64,000 nt of DNA, taken from Mytilus trossulus. Its lineage: Eukaryota > Mollusca > Bivalvia > Mytilida > Mytilidae. The translations under genes and the position numbers were made by a program. This document shows positions 10,720 to 23,874 of this stretch, piece after piece. The notes under the pieces are model-generated. The model had not been told where the DNA came from. It saw nothing but the letters and a program-made list of their open reading frames with translations, and did no database searches. Where the stretch lies: NCBI RefSeq assembly GCF_036588685.1, contig NC_086378.1, positions 39,223,578-39,287,577 on the forward strand, given 5' to 3'. How positions within the stretch are numbered: position 1 is the stretch's first letter; each line of letters opens with the position of its first letter.

Positions 10720-13490
10720 AAGAATAATAAAAAAAAACAATATATTTGCAGGCCCCCTTAATGGTTTTGTAGAACTATAGGATCCATCTTGCATGTAAAA
10801 ACCAGTACACCAATACACCACAATAAAATTGATCGCTCCCATGATGAAATATAAAACAACAAATAAAACGAAAAAACAATTGCCTGATTAAAACAAACAA
10901 ACGATAAATATGTCAAACAGCAACATACGACAATCTCTATATTGTAGTCTTCAGACTTGAGAAAAGAAAATATAAATAGTTGCAGGTGTAAACAGGTTTG
11001 TCAGGGGTTAACCCTCCCATAATCTAATATAGTGGCGTATTATAACCATGGAAGTAGTTTATTGACTTATGTTACTTCCATGTTAACACTCAATGATAAC
11101 AAGAACACCGTGTAGAACGCCACATGCGGATTGTCGGCTATGTTTGACACGGGGTGGCTATTTCGAAGCGGAGAAAATATATCAAAATGAGTTTAATTAT
11201 TAAGATTTCTTTTTTTTAAATTCTTAGTACCATATAATGTATTGCACGGAATGAACTGAAACATAATCTATTTCCTGCAAGCAGAACCTATCGTTTTCAG
11301 TGCGCTGTTTGCTCAAATACCTCTCCCTAGTTTTCCGTGTTGCAGATTTTGAGGCTTCATATGCTTTATGGATTAAACACGGTGAAGTAGCATACCTAGA
11401 TTGTGAAAAGTGTGTATTATACATCAAATACTAGTATCTAGTTCTTGGACTGTATATCATGTTGAAAATCTGTAAACACATTTTGTTTTCGCCCGCCTAC
11501 AATTTAATTATTTATGTGATTTTAAAGCGAATGGAAAGAGCTTAGTAACTTGACAATGTTTTGCACAGCGATTACATGTAGCTGCAATTCACCAAAAGCG
11601 TAGATTACAAATCAAATCAATGTACAAAGTCTCCGTTTTCATGCAATTGTCTTTTAAGATTCAGATTTCAAACTTTTCTGTTTTGAAGGTAAATATTTGA
11701 TTCCGTCATTTTGTCTTTGTTACCTGATTTGTCTTGATCATCGATTCATGGTTTTTAGCTCATCGGTAACTTTTGTCGCTGATTATTTTCCTATGTTGTA
11801 TAAAGTTAATAAATGTACTCAAAAGCAATATTACAAAAGACTCGTGGTTTTAACTACTAGATGAGAAATACGTATGCCAGAAAAGTGATGTTAAAAGAAA
11901 AAATATTTACATTTTCGAATTTAAAAGTATATTCATATTTATTATGCCATGCGGTCTACACTTTCACTGATTATTATTTTTTTTTAAATGTACATTCGGA
12001 AAACAAAATAACTGACAATTATAGATATTCATAGAACAGGATCGATAAACATATTAAATGTCAATCGTCTTTGTAAATATCCACAAGCATTTCAAAAGGG
12101 TAAACTGATTTAGAGTAATTAAATAATTTTCCTAGAACTTTGATTACGATTACTCGGAATCTGATTAATGTGACAAGAAAACTTTGATAGGTAATGTCAA
12201 TATGCCTTGTTCATATTTATCTATGTCATCATAGAATTCTTATATGAAATGCTTTTCAAAAGTAAATAGTCGAAACAATATCAAAATTTACTTTGCAATA
12301 ATGTTTTAAGTTTTTTAATTTATAGAAACATTCTAGAAAACAAAAGACGATTTCCATTAAATGATTTTTGTTTTGGCATTCAACAATTGATATCAATCGA
12401 CTGTTGATCATGTTTGGTTTTAAAATGGACCGTGTGGATGTAGCATGGTAGAAATAATGCATTATATGTATTACATACTGGTTACATTCCCAAAAACCTA
12501 ACGATTATTTGATTGTAACAAACTTATTCGGGTATCGTACTTTACTTTTGTATTTAAAAAACACACCAAAGATGCAAGTATTATAATTTGGAAAACCGGC
12601 CTTGTGTTTCAGTTTAAAAAAACTCACTATTGATGCTCGAATCAAAACAGTTGGATACCAAAGAAGTATACAAAGTTGAAGACCCTCGCGTCCGAATCTC
12701 ATCTAAATGGAGCAAGCAAAATTTGCTTTGAATCGATATAAGAATCATCAGTGATGCTTGAATTAAAACAGTATAAAGACATAATCAAATACAAAGTAAA
12801 TCATTGAAAACAAAGCATTAAAAAAAAAAGAAAGTTGTGCTAAGGCTGTCTATGCCTGGGACGGAAAAATATGTCGAATGATTCAATTGTATGCAACACT
12901 AAATGTAAAAAATGATGTGGTCAATTATAATTTATGTCAAAACATTTATGACAACTGGGCTAGCGATATTTCTAGATACAAAACGTCTACTAGCAGTGGC
13001 ATTGATCGAAATGTTGTACCTATCTTATTAGCACTAAAACTCAACCCTATAAATGTAGTCATTTTATAATGTAACTATTTTATTATCTATATAACCGCAT
13101 TAGATGTATTTATATTTTTAAGAACCAAGATTTTATCACTACAGTCATTGGACAAAAGTGAGTGCCCACTCAAAACATACATATCATTTCAACTAAAATG
13201 CACTACTCAGAAGAAGAATACCTTCTGTTTCCATTGTAAGACTCTTACATATATCTCAAGTTTTATGCTTCATTAGGTGTGATGTAATTGTTGCACATTA
13301 GTTATGAACAAATACGACTGAAATCAAAATTCCTGACCTTGTCCATGCATGTTCTTACATTATATTTCCGGTCCCCATGATTTGTCAGTGTCTCAACTCA
13401 CTAGCGGCAATCTTTAATCTTAAGAAACTGGAATAGGTATCTGTGATTGTAATAATTATGTCCTTCTAGATTTTGATTTTTTTTTTAGTG
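10720..13490. other. Gene-free stretch with repeat scraps
   Basis: No gene supported. A short perfect-arm hairpin (CATGGAAGTA...TTACTTCCATG) lies at 11049-11084. A diverged repeat with TTGATGCTCGAATCAAAACAG lies at 12590-12770. Short open frames at 11224-11427 (-) and 12878-13069 (+) show no family features. Confidence 0.4.
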
Positions 13491-13499
13491 TGGATATAC

Positions 13500-13780
13500 A
13501 TGTTTGACCCAACCTCATTTATGAGCCTGTCCCAAGTCAGGAGCCTCTTTTCTTTTCTTTTTTTTTAAATTTTAGTTCATATATATGTCTTGCAGTTGAA
13601 TGTGATGTCCGTTTTCTATGAACTCGTACAAATCTTTTTAAAAGGAGCAAGCTGAAGCCCTCCCCATGGTGCGGGATTTTCTCACAGTGTTGAAGACGCA
13701 TTAGTGGTCTTCGCCTGTTTTCTGCTTTGGTCGGGTTGTTGGGTCTTTGACACATTCCCTATTGTTATTCTCTTTTTAAC
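13500..13780 (+). mobile_element. Solo 3' tail of Penelope-like family E/G
   Basis: Carries GCCTGTCCCAAGTCAGGAGC, then GGTGCGGGATTTTCTC, TTTGGTCGGGTTGTTG and TTTGACACATTCCC in the order seen at the 3' ends of the elements at 39546 and 51022. A T-rich stretch interrupts it near 13550-13600. Confidence 0.65.
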
Positions 13781-14139
13781 TTATCGTTTCAACTCAACGT
13801 GTCACGTTCCTTTTTGAATTCATGCGATTCTCTCAGTTTTTACTTGTTATCATGTTGTTTACACACATAAAGACACGAACAACATCGTTTTTGTGTGTAC
13901 ATCTCATTATATAAACTGCTTGATAAATAAATCAGGTATTGCCATTCCATTTGTAAGCTCAACATTTACCCTCACGACACTTACCAAAGTGGAAATCCTG
14001 GATAATCATATGTCTATTCTATGTTCCTTTGGTCTTTCAAATAAAGATGAAGAACTGGATCTTCCATCACTGAATTGGGATACCTAAACTACATAAATGA
14101 CCATACAAACAACAGTATATTGCTAGGTCTTCCAATAGT

Positions 14140-14370
14140 TATCAAAGGCCGTACGGTGACCTATAGTTGTTAATGTTTGTGTCATTTTGGTCTCTTGTGG
14201 ATAGTTGTCTCATTGGCAATCATACCACATCTTCTTTTTTATATCAAAGGTACCAGGATTATAATTTAGTACGCCAGACGCGCGTTTCGTCTTCATAAGA
14301 CTCATTAGTGACGCTCGTATCGAAATATTTTTAGAGCCAAACAAGTACAAAGTTTAAGAGCATTGAGCAG
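14140..14370. repeat. R-B tail plus R-C repeat inserted in copy B
   Basis: GTCATTTTGGTCTCTTGTGG and CATTGGCAATCATACCACAT (family R-B) run into AAAGGTACCAGGATTATAAT, ACGCCAGACGCGCGTTTCGT and GACTCATTAGTGACGCTCG (family R-C). RT homology resumes directly after, with the GGTTCTCCACGAAACC phrase, so the two repeats arrived as a block or one after the other. Confidence 0.65.
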
Positions 14371-14934
14371 GTTCTCCACGAAACCTCTTAACACCTATTG
14401 TATCAGCAATCAAAGCTGGGCTTCAAAGTTTTTGTGAAACTGCCATTCCCAGAGGTAGCGTGAATCAGATGTGGATACTAAAAACTTCCAAAGATCTTTT
14501 AGAGTACATACAATCTAAGACTCTCTCGTCTTGCAATAGTATTAAAACATTTGGCTTTTCGATTCCCCATTCCAAACTAAAAGACAAATTGAACCAGGTA
14601 TTAAAAAAAGAATGGCGAACGTAGATACAAGTATCTTGTCGTAGATAGGCACAAATCTTACTTTGTAAAGAATTACTCTAATCCTAACAAAAACTTCCCT
14701 GAAACTGACATTATCAAGTTGCTGGATTTCTTGATTGACAGCATCTTTGTTACGTTTGAATGACGTGATTTTCAACAGACTGTCGGCATTCCAATGGAAA
14801 CCAATTGTGCCCCTCTTCTTGCCGACTTGTTTCTTTATTGTTTTGAGGCTGAATTCAACAGGAACTTCTTAGGAAGAACAAGAAAGTGTCCCCAGTACAC
14901 GGATGTCCTACCATTTTCCTTGTTCAGTCAAACG

Positions 14935-15190
14935 TGAAAATCTCTAATTTGGCTTTAAAATTAGAAAGATCAAATAAAAGAAAACATGTGTACTAAGTTT
15001 GAAGTTAATTGGACTTCAACTTCATCAAAAACTACCTCGACCAAAAACTTTAACATGAAGTGGGACGCACGGACGGACAGACGGACGCACGGACGAACGA
15101 AAGAACGAACGAACAAACGAAATAGCGAACGAACGAATAGACGGACGCACAGACAAGAAAACATAATGCCCATAAATGGGTCATAAAAAA
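14935..15190. repeat. Inserted repeat with GACGGACG simple sequence
   Basis: An insertion in the RT core: AAGTTTGAAGTTAATTGGAC, then GACG/AACG quasi-tandem tetranucleotides at about 15065-15155 and a closing CATAATGCCCATAAATGGG. The apparent frames on both strands (RT/ER/NR repeats) come only from the simple sequence. Confidence 0.65.
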
Positions 15191-15939
15191 GTTAGCAAAA
15201 TCCTTCAACACTTCTTTCCGCTATATAGATGTTGTTCTCTCACTAAATAATTCAAAATTTGGTGACTATGTTGAACGCATATATCCCATTCAACTAGAGA
15301 TAAAGGATACAACAGAGATACAGTTAAGTCGGCCTCATATCTGGACCTACATGTAAAAATTGGCAATGGGTCGGTTGAAAATAAAACTTCACGGCAAAAG
15401 AGATGATTTCAGCCTCCGAATTGTGAACTTTCCATCTTTATGTACCAACATTCCAGCAGCGCCTGCATACGGAGTATATATCTCCCAATTGCTACGATAT
15501 TCCCGGGCTTTTGTTTCATACCAGGAGATTGCTGCTAACAAGGAAGCTCTTAAACGAAACTTAAATGGCGAAGTTAATTCAATGGACGCCATCACGAGTT
15601 GATTAACCGTTATGGAATAACCGTTTCGCAGATGATATCGGGTATGTTCCTTATTTCGTAACTAAAATCCACATCCCTTTTCACCAATGAATTATACTTT
15701 TTAACATGTGCAACACGACGGGTGCAACATGTGGAGCAAAATCTGCTTAATCTCCGGAGCACCTGAGATCACACCCAGTTTTTGGTTGGGTTCGTGTTGA
15801 TTAGGCTTTAGTTTACTATTTTGTGTTCTGTGTAGTATTAGTTGTCTGTTTGTCTCTTTATCTTTTAGCAATGGCGTTGTCAGTTTATTTTCAATCTATG
15901 AGTTTGACTGTCCAACTAGTATTTTTTTCTTCTCAATAG

Positions 15940-17325
15940 ATTTATGAGATTTGAACATTGGTACACCGCTGGTGTCTCACTGTATATTGTCGATGTTAAA
16001 GGATAGAGTTAATCACATTTTAGGAAAAGTTTATTTAAAATTATGCAAAAGTCTTATAAACCCGAATGATATTTTCGTACTTTATTTGTAATTTTTAACT
16101 TTTTTGGATTCGAGCGTCAATAATGAGTCTTTTGTAGAAGAAACGAGCGTCTGGCGTAAATACAAAATTTAATCCTGGGATCTATGATGAGTTTGTTTAT
16201 AGATATAGATAAAGAATTAAAATTATCTTCTTTTAGGTTGAAATATTATCTGGAATTGAAACAAATATTCTAACATTATGTACAACCTTGAACATCATAT
16301 GTTTACAATTGTAATGTAAATTTATAGTTGATGACTGTGGCTCTACATATGTATGGTAATCACACGATTTAATAATATGCACGGTTGAAAGCTTTCTTTA
16401 ACCAAAACCTCTTTATTCAGAAGTTGAGATACCACCAAAAGCAACTTTTAAGTAATGTTATGAATTGCTGACACATTAGTAGGATTATACAAACAGTATT
16501 GTTGACAAGCAGTCGTTGGCTAGTTGACGAAGCGGCCGTATGTCTGCTCACTTTTATTGTGTATTATACTTAAGACGATTTGGAATATTTCTATTCAGAC
16601 CGTTGCATGTTTTGTGAAGAGATGAACATACTAGGTATGAAACCCTCCAAAGGAGTACGTAAATTTATAGACCATATCATTATTTGGACCATACGCATAT
16701 AGTCATGATCATATGCATATATACTCGTATGGTCGTACGACGAACTTGGCTTTCATTTAAACAGATTTTAGCGTTCCTGATGAAGGTAAATCCAGAAAAA
16801 CGAGTCGGACTCATGAAATTTATATCGTGTTGTTTTAATTTCTTAAGCAGTGTAAAGCATACCCCTTCAAGGTATAAAGCATAGCACTTCAAGGTATAAA
16901 TCATAGCCCTTCAAGTCGTCATAAATTAAATTTAGTTTCTAAAAATGAAATTTTGACTTAGATTATAATTTGGTAATGATTTAACTTGATTTATTAAATA
17001 AAATAAATTTTCAAATTATAGTAGAAGCATTTTTGCATTTACAAAACACAATATGTCGACTTCGAAAAAAACTTAATGCAGTGTAAAGGAAGAAGTCGAA
17101 TATTTACGCATTAGCAATTAGAGTGTTTAACCCTCCTTTTCACTTTATTTTGGTGTTTCAATTTGTTTTTGGTAAAATCAATTTCATTATCATTTCAAAA
17201 ATAACTTTACTGTTGTTATGTTAATCAGTTCATGCTTCTCTTTTTACGATTATAGCAATTGATACGTGCTGTCTCTCATTTTAATGTAGAAACCACTATT
17301 TTTGTAAGATCTAATGAATAAGAGT
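15940..17325. other. Gene-free stretch with a 23-bp minisatellite
   Basis: No gene supported. Three short tandem units with CTTCAAGGTATAAAGCATAG, period about 23, lie at 16862-16915. An R-C-like scrap (GAGCGTCTGGCG) lies near 16140-16185. Confidence 0.4.
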
Positions 17326-17330
17326 ATTAA

Positions 17331-18106
17331 GGATGTATTCTTCTGACTTTTCAGTCTCGTTCAGTCTCGTTGAAATCTCGTTCTTAAATTATTTCCAAAA
17401 CATATGATAGAAGTGGAAAATATCAATGAATTTTAAAAATATTATAATCAAACATAACTCTGTGAAAAAATTGTGTATTTACCATGAACGGTTTTTGAAT
17501 AATCCAGTTTTCAAATTTTACGACCATTCAAGTCAGGTTTTTTTAGTCAAAATTTTTAGAAAATGGGTGAGGGATACAAAAAATGATTTTACCAGAATAA
17601 TATACATCCCATCTCATTTTGGTCTTTTCAAATTTCTTAGATATGTATTTGTTCAATCATTTATAACAAAAAAGTTGAATTAATATGCATTTGGTCTTTA
17701 AAATGAGAAAAATCATAAAAATACAAAATTGGCGGTATGGTAAATTTTACACAAAAAAGCATCAAAATATGATAAAACTTTCTTATATTAACACCTACCT
17801 ATAGTTTTTGTAAGTTAAATTTATTCAGATTGGTCCACTTCATCTTTTTGGAAAGTATGAAAAAAAGTTTAATTGTGGAACTGTGATTTTTTTCACGATA
17901 ATAGCCCAAAAATCGGTAAAAATCGATGAAAAGTGAGAAAATCATCAAAATTGGGCATTTTCAAAGGGCCATAGCAAAAAAAGAAGCACACCACCATATG
18001 ATTTTTTGTTCACCAATTGTTTTGTTACAGTCTTATAAACCTAAAAATCAGGTTAAGAAAAAAAGTTTAATTCTAGAAATTTTTGGCTCCTCAGAGGTGT
18101 ACATCC
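17331..18106. mobile_element. TTAA-flanked non-autonomous DNA transposon (piggyBac-type MITE)
   Basis: Flanked on both sides by TTAA (17327-17330 and 18107-18110), the target duplication typical of piggyBac. Terminal inverted repeats: GGATGTATTCTTCTGA on the left against GGATGTACACCTCTGA read inward on the right. Inside it is AT-rich with no transposase frame. Superfamily assignment rests on the TTAA and inverted ends only, since the usual piggyBac terminal CCC is not present. Confidence 0.6.
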
Positions 18107-18109
18107 TTA

Positions 18110-21100
18110 ACACATCAGTAAAGTGAAAATAATTGGAAATTAGAAGAAATTCAAGAAATGCGAATTTAAAAGGAATGGAAAAAGAAAGAAAAAACAGACG
18201 CGTACGCGTACGGTCCAAATACTAATATGGCCCGAACATTTCCATGTACAGGTAATTTCATAATGCGGAAAAAATCACATTTCTCGAACTAGAATGGCTT
18301 TACCTGTAGATAAATGTTAGAGAGACGTGAACAGACAGTCCAAAGTATCCGATGAAGTTAGATTGGTACCGTCAAGCTAATAAGCTTTTCTGTCCATGAA
18401 TTTATGAATTTTGAACGGCGGTATACTACTGTTGCCTTTATTTATTGAAATGTTATAATCCATGCATAACATATATTAACAAATATAGTTTCAATTGTGT
18501 CTTCATTTTATTTTTAAATTATATAAATCACAAATTGACTTCAAGACCATTTATAACACAAATGATAAAAATCGAAAAATGTTGTTCAACTACCGCTCAG
18601 TATTTCACCTTATGATTGAAATATTTTTGTTGCAAAATTAATCAAAACTTTGGAGGAAGATATACAGTGCTTAATTCAGATATAATTAATTATGCAAATT
18701 ATGCTTATTTAGTAGCGCTTTCAAATTTTTATCACGAACGTATAAACTCCCATTGGATTGCATATACTATAAAGCAAATATTTGACCATTGAAATGATGC
18801 CACGGTTGTTCGGGTCAATCGCCGTGCAATTTAAAGAACAAAAAAGAACATGTTTGTAAGAAATTTCGATACTCGTGAATATTACTTGTAAAAGTCTTTT
18901 CGTAGATACTTATTATTTCTCTTGATTATAGATCATAAATAATTGGATTTTCTTGTGGTACAAAAGATGTTTACAAAAGATGCAAAACAATTTACCACGA
19001 AGACTAAACGTGATGTTGATGATATATGTATTTATTTAAATGTTAGAGATCTACACAACACGTGACAACGTAAAACTCAACAAGTGATGCATATACAAAA
19101 TGATTTGTGATAGTCTTATTAAAATACTTATGTCCTTTTCTGTCAATAATTAAATATAAATATTGCAGAGGGCATGCTTTTTTTAGACTTTTTTTCACAT
19201 CCTTGCATACATAAATAAAATACAAAAATAAGAAAGCAGTGAATGAGGTTGTTAATTTGATGTATGCCTTTTTGTGCTTCTTTGATAGATATTTGTTTGT
19301 TTTTATTGTGATTAAGATTATAACACAATGGTGACTGCTGTACCCCTAATTTTGACCTTTTTATTCTTTACGTCGGTTTGTTTTGTTCACGCATCGTTGT
19401 CAATTTAGTGGAATGTGATGCGACTATCCTACAAGTGACAGGTTTAGCGCTATAAAACCAATTCAATTCACCCTTTTCTACATTAGAAAATGTCTGTTTA
19501 AGACAAGAATATGACGGATGTTATCCACTTATTTGATGTGTTTCAGCTTTTGATTTTGGGATTTGATTAGAGTCTTTCCTTTTTTTTAATTTTCCCCAGA
19601 GATGAGTATATTTGTGAATTAACTTTTGATGTCCTTGCATTTATCCATTTTAATGTGTATAAATTTTTAACTGTTCTATTGTTTGAAACACTATGGTTCA
19701 TCACTTTATTTAAATTTGTTTAGAATTTTCTTTTAGTTTCTGTAAGTTCTATTAGATCTGTACTTTGTGATTTGGTGTTTTGTACATGTGATGAGACACG
19801 TCACTTTCAACTCATAAATACAGTTTCTTCTTATCTTGCGCTGTTAAATAACTGTCCAAGGTCAGTGAAGTTTTTTTTTAACCCCCATCGTATTATCTAT
19901 GTCCCTTTTCAAAGTTAGGAAAAGATAGTTCAGAAGTTGCTGGTGATTGCTTATTGTCATATTTGTTTGTCATCTAATGTTTAAGCATAAATCAGGTTTT
20001 CTCTTATGATTTGTTTAAGTTTTTGTCAGGCCGAGGCTTTTCATACCCTTCTATGCGATATGTATTTGGCTCATCGTTAAAAGCCGTACGTTGTACTATA
20101 GTTGTTTATGTCGATGGCCTTTGTTGTTTCTTTAATTTTGTTATCATACCACATTTCCTTAAAAAAATGCATATGGCATGCAAACCGAACGATTTAAGAT
20201 ACCAGAAGATACTATTTATAACCAGTCGCTATCTTTTATCAAAGGAATATTTTGACAACTATTATAATAAAAGTAATCGTAATTGTGTAAATTATTTGAT
20301 GATTATCGTTTTATCAAATAAAGAAAAATGCCATATATGACATATATTATCTAATTACGTCCAAAGGCGGCTAATTGACAACCAAGCGACCAAACCGTGA
20401 TACTATTACTTGAAAGAACAATTATGCCAAATATGTAATGATCATATCGGAAGAATAACTTTGACAACCACTCGTTGGTTATATCTTCTTAAGGAGGCTC
20501 GCGGGTACAAAATTTTCAGCAAAAAATTTAACATTTGTTTTTTCATTACAAATTTTATTTATTACAATATTAGTTATTACTTTATGATATGGTACAAACA
20601 TCAACCAAAACAATCGATTCGATTTGACCCCAGATGACTTTTAAAATGTTTATATTTTTGAAAAAGATCCAAATTATCTCCCTTTGTTGGCATTTTTGGC
20701 ATTAAAATTGACATATCTTTTAAACACATCGGTGACCTATATAAAAAATAAGTTGTACATAAACTAAACCATTGTAAAATTTATCCGATTTCTGTAATCA
20801 GGTTATTTTTTTATTTCGATATTAATTAAATTTCTCCTATTAGTTCAACAGAAAAAAGGGCATTAACAAAATTGTATGCTTCTTTCGGGGCAAATTGTGA
20901 ACTGAAATGAACGGTGACCCCATTTTTTATTTAATTTTTCTATTAAATATATGATAAAGTTCATTTAAAAAAAACTATATCGAAATCCTAATGTTCAAGT
21001 TTTTCTCTTTTTACTCATTCCATACTTATTTATACCAGTTTTTTTTTTTTTTTTTTTTTAATCTGACGACCTGGTATTTTTATAGCTCTTTGTCGAAGAC

Positions 21101-22120
21101 AATATGGTACCTGTAACTGTTCATATCTTTGTTATCTGGTTTGTATGTTTAGCTGTCTCATTGTAACTCATACACTTTATCCTTCTTGTAATACATTCAG
21201 GTTTGGATTCTATAACAAATTAGATTTTTTCTATGTTTATGGGAAATCAATCAGAATCAGAATTGTTGGTATAAAAAGTGTTCTATATTCTTAAGAATGT
21301 TATTTCACAATCAAATGCTAGTTATTCCTATGTTATTTGTATAACATCATGGTTAGATATTAAAGTAGTGTCATGCTATATGCATATGGTTTCACCTTTC
21401 AAAATACTGTGACAATAAGAATAAGCAATTGAAAGAGCTTCGTCTTCTAAAGAAAATTACAAAAAATCAAAGAGATTTTATATTCTCAAACGAAGCTTTA
21501 ATGCAAAAACAGCGTAAACTCGTTTCTGGGTTATCACTAAATTTTTAATCAAGTTGTCAGGCAAATATAAAGGAAAGATTTCGATACGATTTGATTCCTC
21601 TCAAACTTTAATTAAAAATTTGAAATTTCTAAAAATAAATCCAAACAATTATCACTATAGAATGTAAAATTATCATTAATGAAATGTAAAGTACAGTGTA
21701 TTTGGTTGTTTTTTTCGAACTCATGCTTTTGATGGCACTGTTGATTCACAATTTTCACTACATAACATTTTTATCTACCACATATAGTTTTATCATTATA
21801 AAATTATAATTGTATATCATACATAATTTCCTATCAATGCAGATGTAGGTGTAATCAAATTTTGAATTTTAACATGAAATTTGAAATACAAAATTAGAAT
21901 TAAGGAAAAACATTGCATTTATATTACATTATAATCGATTGAAAAATAATGAAACGACTTCATCAATCGCAAAGTCATATAATTTACAACTTTGTTCAAC
22001 GAATCACTGCAATCTGTTAAATTGTGAAGCTATTGTAATCTAATTGAATATAGAATTCAATTACTAATTAATAGGATGTCCTATATATAATTCATATCAA
22101 TAATATCACTGCTGATTTCA
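18110..22120. other. Gene-free stretch with dispersed repeat scraps
   Basis: No gene supported. Contains an inverted R-A end (GGCGGTATACTACTGTTGCC, 18417-18436), a repeat with AGAATATGACGGATGTTATC at 19500-19640 that recurs at 26510, and an R-B relative at 20020-20165. A run of T lies at 21041-21059. Confidence 0.4.
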
Positions 22121-22121
22121 G

Positions 22122-22156
22122 ATTGACATACGGTAGATGTGCAGAAACGGTTTTAG
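22122..22156 (+). CDS. Candidate internal exon, unknown gene (first of pair)
   Basis: A 35-bp block between an acceptor (CTGATTTCAG at 22121) and a strong donor (GTAAGAA at 22157). In the one open frame it reads LTYGRCAETVL, entering with one base and leaving one. That phase matches the exon at 23692, giving an alanine at the join. Product not recognised. The evidence is splice consensus, phase and frame only. No start exon was found upstream. Confidence 0.3.
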
Positions 22157-22209
22157 GTAAGAACTTCAAAATCATTCTCTTTAGATATTCGAAGGTTATT
22201 TCTGTTTTT

Positions 22210-22210
<1 letters not shown>

Positions 22211-22268
<58 letters not shown>

Positions 22269-22289
22269 TAATAATAATAATAATAATAA
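22211..22289 (+). repeat. (AAT)n microsatellite
   Basis: About 26 trinucleotide units, interrupted by one GAT near 22266. If the flanking exon pair is real this lies inside its intron. The poly-asparagine frame read through it is an artefact. Confidence 0.95.
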
Positions 22290-23089
22290 GTTGATGATAC
22301 TTATACGTAAAAAAAAGCTCCTGTGTTTACAATAGCTGTAACTCAACAATATATATGTGCTATGATTGTCAACGAGAAAGCTCTTCACAAGTGATTAAAT
22401 GGCAAAAAAATAAACAACTTAGATCACCGTACCGCATTCAACAATGAGTAGAACCCATTCCGCACAGCCAACAGTCAAAGGCCCTAAAATAACAAAAATA
22501 AAACAATTTAAACGGAAATCCAAAAGGAAGTCTATATTGATTGATGTTGTAAAGAGATACTACAACAATTTGTTTTGTAACGTTTTCGAGATCAAGAGTT
22601 GATAGTTTGGTTATTTCACATTGTTCAGAGACATAAATTTAAGAAATTATCCTTATGGTGTTAGATCTGAATGTAAAATGCTTAAAACCAAAACACATCA
22701 GTTATGGTAACACCATTTGTCAGTGTCTTTTATTAACTATTTCGTAGAGAAATCCTTACCGTTTTAAGTATAATATCTAAATCACACAATGAATATGTTA
22801 TCCATGCTGATTGAAGAGTTATCACTCATTAGATACTATCTTCTGTGTGGATTGAATTCCCAAATAAAGCATGATTAATACATAAACATGAAATTAACAT
22901 AGGTGTCGGTTTCTGGTCTTTTTTAATATCATCGCTTGATGTCTTTTTTTTTTATAGCAGTAGAATTAAGGTAGTGTTATCTCATATTTACCCAAGGCCA
23001 ACGGCGAATGGACACACTCAAGTGTCTCTAAAATTATCGCAAATGATTTACTAGCTTACACGATCGTCATCAATTTATCGACGATTAAA

Positions 23090-23420
23090 TATAGGCAACA
23101 GTAGTATACCGCTGTTCAAATCTCATAAATCCATGAAAAAAAAAAAAAAAAATCGGGGTTAAAAAACTAAAACAGAGGGAAACGCATTAAATATAAGAGG
23201 AGAACAACGACATAACACTAAAATGTAACACACATAGACAAAATCCCACGAGAATAACAAATATAACATATATATAACACCAAAACCAAATACATGAATT
23301 CGGGATAGACAAGTACCGTGACAAGTCTTATCGCAATGTGAATTTTCACTTAAAAATAAGAGAAAACAAACGACACAACGTTATAATGAAATACACACAG
23401 AAACGATCGAACTATAATAT
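23090..23420 (+). repeat. Dispersed repeat family R-A
   Basis: GGCAACAGTAGTATACCGCT, TCATAAATCCATG, a run of A, AATCGGGGTT, GGGAAACGCATTAAATATAA, then ACAACGACATAACAC repeated in diverged form near 23370. The same order is seen at 35318. Confidence 0.8.
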
Positions 23421-23691
23421 AACAAAGTCATATAAACTGGTTTGAAAAATGGTTAATACGAAGAATCTGAAAGGTTAATTTCATTTAATACCTTTTTTTT
23501 ATATTAGGAAAATAAAATAAACAAAGGCAGCAAAACTTGTATTTATCAAATGCACGACATTATTTTTTGGAAGGGCAATAACTTCCGTGTATGACATAGA
23601 TTGTAGAGTACCAATCAAACAAATTATAGTTCTCTGATTTGTCTATTGTTATATATACGAGCACGTATGTGTATTTCTACATCACATACAG

Positions 23692-23770
23692 CTAAACGGG
23701 TGCCCCTATTGAGGACGGAGTATGCAATAGGATGGGGCAAATCCAAGATACCAAAGTTCTATGCCTGTAG
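23692..23770 (+). CDS. Candidate internal exon, unknown gene (second of pair)
   Basis: A 79-bp block, visibly less AT-rich than its flanks, between an acceptor (ATCACATACAG) and a strong donor (GTAAGAA at 23771). One frame is open throughout and looks protein-like: RVPLLRTEYAIGWGKSKIPK, then FYAC. It needs two bases from a previous exon, and the 22122-22156 candidate supplies one, completing the codon. The next exon must start with one base. Acceptors at about 24110 and 24214 would each give a short end (the second reads S-A-K-stop overlapping AATAAA). No family was recognised. Confidence 0.4.
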
Positions 23771-23874
23771 GTAAGAACCAATAAAACGTATTATATGATA
23801 ATAATTACTGGTAAACTTTTTAAAAAAAAAGAGGGGGGTAGTCATAGATATGATTAATAGTTATTTCTATTTCA

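Larger units (their letters stand above)
13830..15935 (+). mobile_element. Penelope-like reverse transcriptase relic (copy B)
   Basis: Plus-strand copy of the copy A family. From 13893 it shows YINCLINKSGI, TLTTLTKVEI and DLPSL; then a repeat insertion (about 14140-14360); then STKPL, NQMW, the GIPMETNC variant of GIPMG near 14790 and the catalytic box at about 15220, which reads YIDVV where YIDDV is expected, so the second aspartate is gone. A second insertion (about 14935-15190) splits the RT core. The C-terminal half is clear: KRDDFSL, APAYGVYISQLLRYSRA, and the shared 3' tail to about 15935. Several stops and frameshifts make it non-functional. Confidence 0.75.

Noticed and set aside
11224-11427. 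67-codon minus-strand frame with a basic stretch
   Set aside because: Somewhat protein-like, but no family, start context or partner exon; not distinguishable from chance.
14986-15186. Charged-repeat protein (RT/ER/NR runs)
   Set aside because: Frame over GACG/AACG simple sequence inside an insertion in an RT relic.
22123-22335. Frame with a long asparagine run
   Set aside because: Translation of the AAT microsatellite past a strong splice donor.
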